Positions 39,144-49,279 of a stretch of DNA of 64,000 nucleotides are shown in pieces. The position numbers were made by a program, and so were the translations under genes. Origin of the DNA: Betaproteobacteria bacterium HGW-Betaproteobacteria-9 (GTDB lineage Bacteria > Pseudomonadota > Gammaproteobacteria > Burkholderiales > Burkholderiaceae_C); contig PHCC01000016.1 in the NCBI GenBank assembly GCA_002842215.1, positions 62,001-126,000 of the forward strand, given 5' to 3'. The stretch's first letter is position 1, and each line of letters opens with the position of its first letter. The notes beneath the pieces were generated by a model. The model made no database searches. It was given only the letters and a program-made list of their open reading frames with translations, and was not told the DNA's origin.

Positions 39144-39884
39144 ATGAGTACATGGGATTGGCAGGTGTTCTGCAAGGACACCATCGACGGTGAGGTGCGC
39201 CCCAGCTGTTTTGGCGAGGGCGGCGACATCACCTACCTGGACTGGCTGCTCTCGGCCTGGGGCTGGACGCTGAGCGTCGCGGTGCTGGCGCTGGTGGTGG
39301 CGCTGGTGGTGGGCTCGCTGATGGGCATCTTCCGCACCACGCCGAGCAAGGCGCTGGTGGTGATCGGCAACGTGTGGACCGAGCTGTTCCGCAACATCCC
39401 GCTGCTGGTGCAGGTGTTCCTGTGGTACCACGTGCTGCCGGCGCTGATTCCGCCGCTCAAGGACGTGCCCAGCTTCATCCTGGTGGTGCTCGCGCTGGGC
39501 TTCTTCACCTCCGCGCGCATTGCCGAGCAGGTGCGCGCCGGCATCCAGAGCTTGCCCAAGGGGCAGCGCTACGCCGGGCTGGCCATGGGCCTGACCCTGC
39601 CGCAGACCTACCGCTACGTGCTGCTGCCGATGGCGTTCCGCATCGTCATCCCGCCGCTGACCAGCGAGAGCATGAACATCATCAAGAACTCCTCGGTGGC
39701 GTTCGCGGTGTCCATCGCCGAGCTGACCATGTTCGCCATGCAGGCGCAGGAAGAAACCTCGCGCGGCATCGAGGTCTACCTGGCCGTGACCGGGCTGTAC
39801 TTCATCTCGGCCTTCGTCATCAACCGCATTGCGCTGTTCATCGAACAGCGCGTCCAGGTGCCCGGCATGATCGGAGGGCATTGA
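39144..39884 (+). CDS. gltJ: Glutamate/aspartate ABC transporter permease GltJ
   Basis: A 246-residue inner-membrane protein of the His/Glu/Gln permease family. It has the N-terminal cysteine-containing segment and the GEGGDITYLDWLLSAWGWTL entry seen in GltJ, then about five membrane helices. The cytoplasmic EAA-like loop is EQVRAGIQSLPKGQRYAGLAMG. It lies one base before gltK, so both permease subunits are made together. Confidence 0.94.
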   Translation: MSTWDWQVFCKDTIDGEVRPSCFGEGGDITYLDWLLSAWGWTLSVAVLALVVALVVGSLMGIFRTTPSKALVVIGNVWTELFRNIPLLVQVFLWYHVLPALIPPLKDVPSFILVVLALGFFTSARIAEQVRAGIQSLPKGQRYAGLAMGLTLPQTYRYVLLPMAFRIVIPPLTSESMNIIKNSSVAFAVSIAELTMFAMQAQEETSRGIEVYLAVTGLYFISAFVINRIALFIEQRVQVPGMIGGH

Positions 39885-39885
39885 C

Positions 39886-40551
39886 ATGAATCTTGACTTT
39901 TCCTTTCTCGACGGGTCGGTCCTGTCGAGCTTCGTGCTCAAGGGCCTGATCTTCTCGGTGCAGCTCACGCTGATTGCGATGGTCGGTGGCATCCTGCTCG
40001 GCACGGTGCTCGCGCTCATGCGCCTGTCGGGCAAGAAGTGGCTGGTGATCCCGGCCGCGTTCTATGTGAACACGCTGCGCTCCATCCCGCTGGTGATGGT
40101 GATCCTGTGGTTCTTCCTGCTGATCCCGCTGCTGATCGGGCAGCCCATGGGCGCGGAGCTCTCGGCCATGATCACCTTCACGGTGTTCGAGGCCGCGTAC
40201 TTCTCGGAGATCATGCGCGCGGGCATCCAGAGCGTGCCCAAGGGCCAGGTCAACGCGGGCTACGCGGTGGGCATGACCTACGGCCAGACCATGCAGCTGA
40301 TCGTGCTGCCGCAGGCCTTCCGCAACATGCTGCCGGTGCTGATGACGCAGACCATCATCCTGTTCCAGGACACCTCGCTGGTGTACGCCATCGGTGCCTA
40401 CGACCTGCTCAAGGGCTTCGAGGTCGCGGGCAAGAACTTCAACCGGCCGGTGGAGACCTACCTCGTGGCCGCCGTCGTCTATTTCGTCATCTGCTTCTCG
40501 CTGTCGATGCTGGTGCGTCGCCTGCAGAAGAAGATCGCCATCATCCGCTGA
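39886..40551 (+). CDS. gltK: Glutamate/aspartate ABC transporter permease GltK
   Basis: A 221-residue permease, the heterodimer partner of GltJ, with about five transmembrane helices. NTLRSIPLVMVILWFFLLIP and the EAA loop EIMRAGIQSVPKGQVNAGYAVG are diagnostic. The C-terminus ends in a basic cytoplasmic tail (VRRLQKKIAIIR). It is followed 18 bases later by the ATPase gene. Confidence 0.94.
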   Translation: MNLDFSFLDGSVLSSFVLKGLIFSVQLTLIAMVGGILLGTVLALMRLSGKKWLVIPAAFYVNTLRSIPLVMVILWFFLLIPLLIGQPMGAELSAMITFTVFEAAYFSEIMRAGIQSVPKGQVNAGYAVGMTYGQTMQLIVLPQAFRNMLPVLMTQTIILFQDTSLVYAIGAYDLLKGFEVAGKNFNRPVETYLVAAVVYFVICFSLSMLVRRLQKKIAIIR

Positions 40552-40569
40552 AGGTCGGGAGAACCCAAC

Positions 40570-41304
40570 ATGATCGACATCAAGAACGTTTCCAAGTGGT
40601 ACGGCAGCTTCCAGGTGCTGACCGACTGCACGACCTCCATCCAGAAGGGTGAGGTGGTGGTGGTCTGCGGGCCCTCGGGCTCGGGCAAGTCCACCCTGAT
40701 CAAGACCGTGAACGCGCTGGAGCCTTTCCAGAAGGGCGACATCGTCGTGGACGGCATCAGCATCGCCGACCCCAAGACCAACCTGCCCAAACTGCGCAGC
40801 CGTGTGGGCATGGTGTTCCAGCACTTCGAGCTGTTCCCGCACCTGTCGGTGACCGAGAACCTCACGCTGGCGCAGATCAAGGTGTTGGGTCGCAACGCCG
40901 ACGAGGCCAAGACCCGCGGTCTGAAGATGCTCGACCGGGTGGGCCTGATGGCACACAAGGACAAGTTCCCCGGCCAGCTCTCCGGTGGCCAGCAGCAGCG
41001 CGTGGCGATCGCGCGCGCGCTGAGCATGGACCCGATCGTGATGCTGTTCGACGAACCGACCTCGGCGCTCGACCCCGAGATGGTCGGTGAGGTGCTGGAC
41101 GTGATGGTCAAGCTCGCGCAAGAGGGCATGACCATGATGGTGGTGACCCACGAGATGGGGTTTGCCAAGAAGGTCAGCCACCGCGTGATCTTCATGGACG
41201 CCGGCAAAATCGTCGAAGATTGCCGGCGCGACGAGTTCTTCGGGAACCCGGACGCGCGCTCGCCGAGAGCCAAGGAGTTCCTGTCGAAGATCCTGGCGCA
41301 TTGA
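40570..41304 (+). CDS. gltL: Glutamate/aspartate ABC transporter ATP-binding protein GltL
   Basis: A 244-residue ABC ATPase. Visible motifs are Walker [11 protein letters not shown] (residues about 34-43), Q-loop [12 protein letters not shown], signature LSGGQQQR, Walker [15 protein letters not shown] and switch His in VVTHEMG. It powers uptake through GltJK. The sensor kinase gene follows directly. Confidence 0.96.
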   Translation: MIDIKNVSKWYGSFQVLTDCTTSIQKGEVVVVCGPSGSGKSTLIKTVNALEPFQKGDIVVDGISIADPKTNLPKLRSRVGMVFQHFELFPHLSVTENLTLAQIKVLGRNADEAKTRGLKMLDRVGLMAHKDKFPGQLSGGQQQRVAIARALSMDPIVMLFDEPTSALDPEMVGEVLDVMVKLAQEGMTMMVVTHEMGFAKKVSHRVIFMDAGKIVEDCRRDEFFGNPDARSPRAKEFLSKILAH

Positions 41305-41382
41305 GCTTTTCTTCCTGAGGTCGCCATCCACCCCACACCGCCGTCCGGTCCGCCTCCATCCCCGCCGCGCCGCCGGCCCGGG

Positions 41383-43277
41383 GTGGCCCTGCGGCGCGCG
41401 CTGCTGGCGCTGGTGGCGCTGGCCCTCATCGCGGTGGCGGGTTTCTGGGTCTACGAGCGCAGCTTCGCCCAGGGCGCGAGCAGCCTGAAGGCGGCCTCCA
41501 ACGGCCGCCTCGATCTGTTCGCCTCGGTGGTCGAGGCCCGCGTGCGGCGCCTGGAGCCGGTGCCGGCGACCATCCAGCTCAACCCCGCGGTGGTTCGCCT
41601 GCTGCAGGCGCCCGGCGCGGCGCACGCGTTGGCCGCCAACGACTACCTCTCGCGCCTGAACGCCCACCTGGGCAGCCTGGCAGTGTTCGTGCTCGATGTG
41701 CGTGGCGTGGTGCTGGCCTCCAGCAACACGGCGCTGCGCGACGACAGCCTGCGCGGCGAAGACGTCTCCTACCGCCCCTATTACCTGGAAGCGCTGGCCG
41801 GGCGCTCGACGCGCCATTTCGCCATCGGCAGCGGCGGCCACGCGGGCTACTTCGCCTCGCACCCGATCTACGACGGCCCGCGGGTGGTCGGTGTGGCCGT
41901 GATCAAGATCGGCCTCGATGCGCTGGAGCAGACCTGGCCCATGCTGGGGGCGCCGGCACTGGTGGCCGACGCCAACCAGGTGGTGATCCTGTCCTCGCAG
42001 CCGCAGTGGCGCTACACCTCGCTGGCGCCTTTGCCCACCGAGCGCCGGGTCGACCTGCAGTTGGCCCAGACCTATGGCGCGCTGCGCCTGCCGCTGTTCC
42101 CCCTGAGCGTGGAACTGTCGGTGAACGAAGACTCCCAGGAGGTGCAGGGTCTGCTGCGGGGCGACGAGGCCAAGGTCTCGGCGGCGCTGGGCCAGGCGCG
42201 CAGCCGGGCGGACTTCATGGTGCTCGGGCGCTCGCTCGACGGCATGGACTGGCGCGTGCTGATCTTCACCAGCCTGGCCGCGGTGCGCCACCAGGCCTTG
42301 CTGGACGGCATCGGCGGCGCCGTGTCGGTGGCCTTTCTGCTGCTGCTGGCGCTGTATTGGGCGCAGCGCCAGCGCATCGAGCGCCAGAAGCTGGGCGCCA
42401 AACGCCTGCTCGAAAAGGCCAACGCCGAACTGGAGCAGGAGGTGGGCCGCCGCACGCAGGAACTCACCGACGCCAACACCCTGCTGCGCAAGGAAGTGGC
42501 CGAGCGCGAACAGACCGAAAAGACCCTGCGCGCGGCGCAGAACGAGCTGGTGCACGCCGGCAAGATGGCCGTGCTGGGCCAGCTCGCGGCCAGCATCACG
42601 CACGAGCTCACGCAACCACTGGGCGGGATCCGCACACTGGCCGGCAACGCGGCGGAGTTCATGCGCCGCGGCAACCACGGCGCGGCGCAGGAGAACCTGT
42701 CCATCGTGGCCCGGCTGGTCGACCAGATGGGGCGCATCATCGACCCGCTCAAGAGTTTTTCGCGCAAGTCGAGCTCGCGTCCCGAGGCGACCGACGTGGG
42801 CCGCATCGTGGAGCAGGCCCTGTTTTTGTTCCAGCTGCGCCTGCGGCACGAGCAGGTCGAGACCGACAACCGCTGCGAACCGGGGCGCTGGATCGCCTGG
42901 TGCGATGCCAACCGGCTGGAGCAGGTGCTGGTCAACCTGGTCGGCAACGCGCTCGACGCCATGCGCGACGCGCCGCACAAGACGCTGCGGATCACCGCCG
43001 AGCTGCGACCGGAGCAGGTGCCGCCGGCCATCGCCATCCAGGTGCAGGACACCGGCAAGGGCCTGAGCGAGGCCGACTTCGCGCACCTCTTCGAGCCGTT
43101 CTACACGACCAAGGCCAGCGGCGCCGGTCTCGGGCTGGGTCTGGTGATCTGCCGCGATATTGCCGCAGAATTCAAGGGCGGCCTGACGGCGGGCAACGCC
43201 CCGGGCGCCGGCGCCTGTTTCACGCTCACCGTGCCGCTCTGGCAACCCACCATGCACCCGAAAGTGTCCCCCACGCC

Positions 43278-43281
<4 letters not shown>
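41383..43281 (+). CDS. Membrane sensor histidine kinase, DctB/AauS-like
   Basis: A 632-residue kinase from GTG 41383. It has two membrane segments (ALVALALIAVAGFWV near the start and AVSVAFLLLLALYWA near residue 315) flanking a periplasmic double-Cache-like sensor of about 280 residues. A coiled coil follows, then H-box ASITHELTQPLGG (His near 407) and a HATPase domain (NLVGNALDAM, DTGKGL, GAGLGLGLVICRDI). DctB-type sensors detect C4-dicarboxylates or acidic amino acids. No good ribosome site precedes the GTG. An in-frame ATC at 41326, five bases after CTGAGG, would add 19 residues. Overlaps the regulator gene (ATGA). Confidence 0.9.
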
Positions 43282-44621
<1,340 letters not shown>

Positions 44622-44720
44622 GTCCTCAGATCTGTCGCACGACTCCGCCCGCGCGCTCGCCAGCGCTCGCTCTCGGTGCTGAGGGCTATCAGCGGTTGCG
44701 CCGGCCCAGCCGATCAGCGA

Positions 44721-45125
44721 CTACTTGGATGAAACGTCCCGGGCATAGGGCCAGTTCACGATGCCCCCCCAGACAAGGACATGTTTGTACCCGTCAGCCC
44801 GCATCTTCTCGCCCGCGGCTGGCGACTTCATGCCGCCGTGGCAATAGAGAACCAGGTACTTGTCCTTGGAGGGCGGTGCCTTGACGTCTGCGGAGATGCC
44901 GCCCGGGATGTTGATCGCCGTCGGGATGTGCCCCGCCGCGTACTCGGCGGGTGAGCGCACATCAACGATGACAAAACGCGGGTCCTTGCGCTCAATGAGT
45001 TTCCGCAAGCCTTCGGGGGTGCGGATGTCTGTGCCCAGCCCATCGGGCAAGGAGTCTGCCTGAGCCCACAGGGGTGAGCTGAGCGGCAGGAGCAGCAGCA
45101 AGGCAATGAACGACAGCCTCTTCAT
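44721..45125 (-). CDS. Exported rhodanese-like domain protein
   Basis: A 134-residue protein with a signal peptide (LSFIALLLLLPLSSPLWAQA) and one rhodanese domain: FVIVDVRSPAEYAAGHIPTAINIP and the active-site Cys in VLYCHGG. It should act in the periplasm on sulfur compounds or as a sulfur carrier. The ATG at 45125 is preceded by GGAGG. It lies on the same strand as xdhAB, 152 bases downstream, but its export argues against a role in loading sulfur on the xanthine dehydrogenase cofactor. Confidence 0.88.
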   Translation of the reverse strand: MKRLSFIALLLLLPLSSPLWAQADSLPDGLGTDIRTPEGLRKLIERKDPRFVIVDVRSPAEYAAGHIPTAINIPGGISADVKAPPSKDKYLVLYCHGGMKSPAAGEKMRADGYKHVLVWGGIVNWPYARDVSSK

Positions 45126-45277
45126 GGTGAAACCTCCGCGGCGCCCGCCGGGGTGAAGGCGCTCACCACTTTTATAGGTCTTTGGCACCCCGAAAATGTT
45201 GAGGCTGCTCAATTGGTGGCTGGGCGTTGCCGCTGTAGTTGACACCCCACTCAGCCAATCCCGCCCCCGCACACCTT

Positions 45278-47581
45278 TTATTCCCCCACCGCCCTCAACA
45301 CCTCCTCCGCCGTCCCAGGTGCATTCATCGCCTCAGGCCTCCCGCCCGCCTGCGCCACCGCATCGCGCAGCGCCTCGTACACGCTGATGGCCAGCATGAA
45401 CGGGGGTTCTCCCACGGCCTTGCTGCCGTGCACGTTGTCCTCGCGGTTGGGCTCGGGCCAGAGGTCCACCTTGAAGTGCGCGGGCACGTCGCCGGTGGCC
45501 GGGATCTTGTAGGTGCTGGGGGCGTGGGTCTGCAGGTAGCCCTTGCCGTTCCACACCAGCTGTTCGGTCGTCAGCCAGCCCATGCCCTGGATGAACCCGC
45601 CTTCGATCTGGCCGATGTCGATCGCCGGGTTGATGCTGTGGCCCACGTCGTGCAGGATGTCCACCTTCAACACGCGGTATTCGCCGGTGAGGGTGTCGAT
45701 GGCGACTTCGCTGACCGCCGCGCCGTAGGCGAAGTAGTAGAACGGCCGGCCGGTGAGCGTGGTCTTGTCGTAGTGGATCTTGGGTGTGCGGTAGAAGCCG
45801 TCGCTCCAGAGCTGGATGCGGTTGGCGTAGGCCGCGCCCACCACGTCTTCAAATCGGCGTGTGGTCTTGTCGGTGATGACCTGGCCACCTTCGAAACGCA
45901 CGGCACCCGCGCCGCAGCCGTCGAGACCGGCCACGAAAGCGGCCAGGTTGTCGCGCACGTGGCGCGCAGCGAACTGCGCGGCCCGGCCGTTCAGGTCGGT
46001 ACCGCTGCTGGCGGCGGTGGCGCTGGCGTTGGGCACCTTGCTGGTGTCGCTGGCGGTGGCCAGCACGCGCTCGAACGGAACGCCCAGTTCATCCGCCACG
46101 ATCTGCGCCACCTTGGTGTTCAGGCCTTGGCCCATCTCGGTGCCGCCATGGTTCACCTGCACGCTGCCATCGGTGTAGACGTGCACCAGCGCGCCGGCCT
46201 GGTTGAACAGCGTGGCGGTGAAGCTGATGCCGAACTTGACGGGGGTGAGCGCCAGGCCTTTCTTGATCACGGTGCTCTGCGCGTTGAAGGCTTCGATCTG
46301 CGCGCGGCGTTCGCGGTAGCCACTGGTGAGCGCCAGGGTGTTGATCAGCGGGTCGAGGATGTTGTCTTCCACCTTCATTTGGTAGTGGGTGACATTGCGC
46401 TCGGTGATGCCGTACAGGTTGCGCAACCGCACGTCCAGGGGGTCCAGGCCCAGCGTGCGCGCGATGTCGCTCAGGATGCGTTCGATCACGATCACGCCCT
46501 GAGGGCCGCCGAAACCACGGAAGGCGGTGTGGCTCTGCGTGTTGGTCTTGCAGCGGTAGCTGGACACAGCGACGTCTTCGAGGAAGTAGGCGTTGTCGGC
46601 GTGGAAGATGGCGCGGTCGGCCACCGGGCCTGAGAGGTCGGCGCTGAAGCCGCAGTTGGCCAGCATTTCCAGCTCCAGCCCGCAAAGCAGGCCGCTGTCA
46701 TCAAAACCCACGCGGTAGTGGTAGGCGAAGGGGTGGCGCTTGCCGGTGATCATGAAGTCGTCGTCGCGATCCAGCCGCAGCTTGACCGGGCACTTCAGCT
46801 GGTTGGCGGCGATGGCGGCCCACACAGCGAGGTGGCCGGCCTGCGTCTCCTTGCCACCGAAGCCGCCGCCCATGCGCCGGCATTCGACCGTGACGGCGTT
46901 GTTCGGCAGCCCCAGGGCGTGCGACACCCAGTGCTGCACCTCGCCGGGGTGCTGCGTGCTGGTGTAGACCCACCACTGGTTCTGCTCCAGCGGCAGCACA
47001 TAGGCGACCTGGCCTTCGAGATAGAAGTGTTCCTGGCCGCCGACTTCGAAGCGGCCTTCGAGCTGGTGCGGCGCACGCTTCAGTGCTGCACCCGCATCGC
47101 CGCGTTTCACGTGCACCGGTGGCAACACGTAGCTTTCCAGCGCGTGCGCCTCTTGCACGCTGAGCACGGCGGGCAGGGGTTCGATGTCCAGCCTCACGAG
47201 CCGCGCGGCGCGGCGCGCGGTCATCACGTCGTCGGCCACCACCAGCGCGATCACCTGGCCGGTGAACATCACCGTGTCGAGCGCGAACACCGGTTCGTCG
47301 TGCGCGAAAGCCGCCAGCGTGGTGTCGCCGGGGATGTCACCGGCGTCGATCACGGCGCGCACGCCGGGCAGGGCCAGCGCGGCCGAAGCGTCGAGCTTGC
47401 GCAGGATGCCGTGCGCCACGGGCGAGCAGACGGGTGCCGCGTGCAGCGTGCCACGCACCTCGGGGATGTCGTCGATGTAGGTCGCGGCGCCGGCCACCTG
47501 GGCGCGGGCGCTTTCGTGAAAGCGCGACTGGCCAGCGGCGCGGGTGTTGTCGGCGACGAGTTTCAGATCGGGCGCGTTCAT
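45278..47581 (-). CDS. xdhB: Xanthine dehydrogenase molybdopterin-binding subunit XdhB
   Basis: A 767-residue large subunit of the XdhAB type. It binds the molybdenum cofactor and oxidises hypoxanthine and xanthine. Landmarks are GGGFGGKETQAGHLA, the SYRCKTNTQSHTAFRGFGGPQ substrate channel, NHGGTEMGQGLNTK and the catalytic glutamate in GSKAVGEPPF. It overlaps xdhA by four bases. The usual xdhC maturation gene does not follow it; a rhodanese gene lies downstream instead. Confidence 0.95.
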   Translation of the reverse strand: MNAPDLKLVADNTRAAGQSRFHESARAQVAGAATYIDDIPEVRGTLHAAPVCSPVAHGILRKLDASAALALPGVRAVIDAGDIPGDTTLAAFAHDEPVFALDTVMFTGQVIALVVADDVMTARRAARLVRLDIEPLPAVLSVQEAHALESYVLPPVHVKRGDAGAALKRAPHQLEGRFEVGGQEHFYLEGQVAYVLPLEQNQWWVYTSTQHPGEVQHWVSHALGLPNNAVTVECRRMGGGFGGKETQAGHLAVWAAIAANQLKCPVKLRLDRDDDFMITGKRHPFAYHYRVGFDDSGLLCGLELEMLANCGFSADLSGPVADRAIFHADNAYFLEDVAVSSYRCKTNTQSHTAFRGFGGPQGVIVIERILSDIARTLGLDPLDVRLRNLYGITERNVTHYQMKVEDNILDPLINTLALTSGYRERRAQIEAFNAQSTVIKKGLALTPVKFGISFTATLFNQAGALVHVYTDGSVQVNHGGTEMGQGLNTKVAQIVADELGVPFERVLATASDTSKVPNASATAASSGTDLNGRAAQFAARHVRDNLAAFVAGLDGCGAGAVRFEGGQVITDKTTRRFEDVVGAAYANRIQLWSDGFYRTPKIHYDKTTLTGRPFYYFAYGAAVSEVAIDTLTGEYRVLKVDILHDVGHSINPAIDIGQIEGGFIQGMGWLTTEQLVWNGKGYLQTHAPSTYKIPATGDVPAHFKVDLWPEPNREDNVHGSKAVGEPPFMLAISVYEALRDAVAQAGGRPEAMNAPGTAEEVLRAVGE

Positions 47582-49185
47582 GACAGGGCCTCCAGGGTCT
47601 TGAGGCTTTCGAGGTTGATGCCTTGCAGGCCCTGGCTCTCCAGCCAGAAGCGCTGCAGCAGGTTGCCCAGCACGGTCTGGCGGTAGGTGGCGCTGGCGCG
47701 CATGTCGCTGATGGGCTGGAACTCGGCGCGCAGGACGGCGGTGGCAGCCATCACGGTGTCGGCGCTCCAGGGCTGGCCGCGCAGGGCGGCTTCGGTCTGG
47801 CGCGCACGCGCGGGGGTGGCGGCCACGCCGCCTGCGCCGATGGAGACCTGTTGCACCACGCCGTCGTTCAGGGTCATCTGGATGGCGAGGCAGACGGCGG
47901 AGATGTCGTCGTCGAAGCGCTTGCTGATCTTGTAGACGCGCATGAGTTCTTCCGCCCCCACGCTCCCCACTGCGTTGGGTTCGCTGCCCCCCGAGGGGGC
48001 GCTCGCTTGCTTGAGGCGGCCCGGCGCAGCGCTCGACGCATGCCTACCCGGCCGCGGCACCTTGATCCAGCACAACAGCTCGTCCGCCCGCATCACGTTG
48101 GTCCGGTAGCCGGTGTACAGGTCTTCCAGAAGCAACTCGCGGTGGGCGATTTCGCCACCCGCAGCGGTCTTCTTCCAGCGCATCAGCACCACACTGGCGC
48201 CCAGCGCGATCAGCAGCGGCATCGAGTCGCCGATGGGTGAACCGTTGGCCACGTTGCCGCCCAGCGTGCCCGAGTTGCGCACCGGCAGGCCGGCGAAGCG
48301 CTGGCCGAAGGTCTTGAGCTGCGGGCGCTCCTTCACCAGCGCGGCGAAGGCCTCGGTCAGCGACACGGCGGCGCCGATGGCGATGTGGTGCGGGTAGGTT
48401 TCCACGCGTTGCAACTCTCGGACCGCGGTCACGTCGAGCACGCGGTCGAAGCGCTTGTGCAGCTTGGTGACCCAGAGGCCCACGTCGGTGCAGCCGGCCA
48501 CGACCTGGGCCTTGGGGTGAGCCGTGCGGGCCTGCAGCAGAGCGGCCAGGGTGGTGGGGCGCAGGTAGTTTTCATCGCCGTTCTGGCGCGGCTTCAGCGC
48601 CTTGAGGGCGGCGACGGTGGCCGCTTCGTCCACGCCGCACCCGTCGGGCAGGGGCAGGTTGCCCATTTTTTCAGCAGCATCGAGGATGGGGCGGTAGCCG
48701 GTGCAGCGACAGAGGTTGCCCGAGAGATCGACCTGGGCCTGTTCCCGCGTGATGCCTTGTCCGCCACCACTGTTCTGATACATGCCAAACAGGCTCATCA
48801 CGAAGCCCGGCGTGCAGAAGCCGCACTGGCTGCCGTGGCACTGCACCATGGCTTCCTGGCAGGGATGCAGGTCGGGGGAGGCGCCCGCCTTGAGCGTGGG
48901 GGCCGAAAGGTCTTCGGCCGTGAACACCGCCATGCCGTCCACCGAGTGGGCCAGCCGGATGCAGCTGTTGATGGCCTGGTATTGCAGCTGGCCGTTGACC
49001 GCCTGCGCCAGCACCACGGTGCAGGCGCCACAGTCGCCTTCGCCGCAGCCTTCCTTGGTGGCGGTGAGGTGCAGGTCCTCACGCAACACCTCCAGCAGGG
49101 TGCGGTCGGGGGCCACATGGTGCAGCGCCAAGGGCTGGCCGCGGCGCACGAATCTCAGGGTTTGTGCGGATATTTTCGAATTCAT
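47578..49185 (-). CDS. xdhA: Xanthine dehydrogenase FeS/FAD subunit XdhA, with an in-frame repeat insertion
   Basis: A 535-residue subunit with two [2Fe-2S] clusters (CGEGDCGAC near residue 47; CGFC and CRC further on) and an FAD domain (VVAGCTDVGLWV, GGNVANGSPIGDSMP). It passes electrons from XdhB to NAD+. Between LLCWIKVPRP and MRVYKISKRFDDDISA about 34 residues rich in Ala, Gly, Ser and Pro are inserted (near 379-413). They are encoded by a copy of the dispersed repeat at 47951-48046. The frame stays open. Family members lack this piece. ATG 49197 is an alternative start. Confidence 0.93.
   Translation of the reverse strand: MNSKISAQTLRFVRRGQPLALHHVAPDRTLLEVLREDLHLTATKEGCGEGDCGACTVVLAQAVNGQLQYQAINSCIRLAHSVDGMAVFTAEDLSAPTLKAGASPDLHPCQEAMVQCHGSQCGFCTPGFVMSLFGMYQNSGGGQGITREQAQVDLSGNLCRCTGYRPILDAAEKMGNLPLPDGCGVDEAATVAALKALKPRQNGDENYLRPTTLAALLQARTAHPKAQVVAGCTDVGLWVTKLHKRFDRVLDVTAVRELQRVETYPHHIAIGAAVSLTEAFAALVKERPQLKTFGQRFAGLPVRNSGTLGGNVANGSPIGDSMPLLIALGASVVLMRWKKTAAGGEIAHRELLLEDLYTGYRTNVMRADELLCWIKVPRPGRHASSAAPGRLKQASAPSGGSEPNAVGSVGAEELMRVYKISKRFDDDISAVCLAIQMTLNDGVVQQVSIGAGGVAATPARARQTEAALRGQPWSADTVMAATAVLRAEFQPISDMRASATYRQTVLGNLLQRFWLESQGLQGINLESLKTLEALS
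47951..48046. repeat. Dispersed repeat inserted inside xdhA
   Basis: The segment contains the CCCCCCGAGGGGGCG palindromic core and a GCTTGCTTGAGGCGGCCCGGCGC block closely matching bases 30-61 of the window and the repeat at 27019. All other copies in the window are intergenic. Here the unit lies wholly within a coding frame and adds about 34 residues without a stop codon. Confidence 0.7.
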
Positions 49186-49218
49186 GCGTGCCAGCATAGC
49201 GCCCACCCCATGGCACAA

Positions 49219-49236
49219 CATATGCTCAGGCATATG
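49219..49236. promoter_or_regulatory. Perfect palindrome between xdhA and the LysR gene
   Basis: CATATGCTCAGGCATATG is an inverted repeat of seven-base arms (CATATGC/GCATATG) around TCAG. It lies in the 94-base divergent region and is AT-rich compared with its surroundings. It is a natural candidate for the operator of the LysR regulator controlling xdhAB and itself. Confidence 0.55.
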
Positions 49237-49279
49237 GCCAGAATGCCAAAACAGCCATTCACTCGCATAGCGCCAGGGT

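Noticed and set aside
39838-43257. A 1139-residue minus-strand open frame across gltK, gltL and the sensor kinase
   Set aside because: It is His/Gln/Arg-rich low-complexity translation lying entirely antisense to well-supported genes; no ribosome site or motif.
47946-48050. The possibility that the xdhA repeat is an intron or intein-like element
   Set aside because: It is far too short, has no splicing motifs, and simply matches the local intergenic repeat while keeping the frame.
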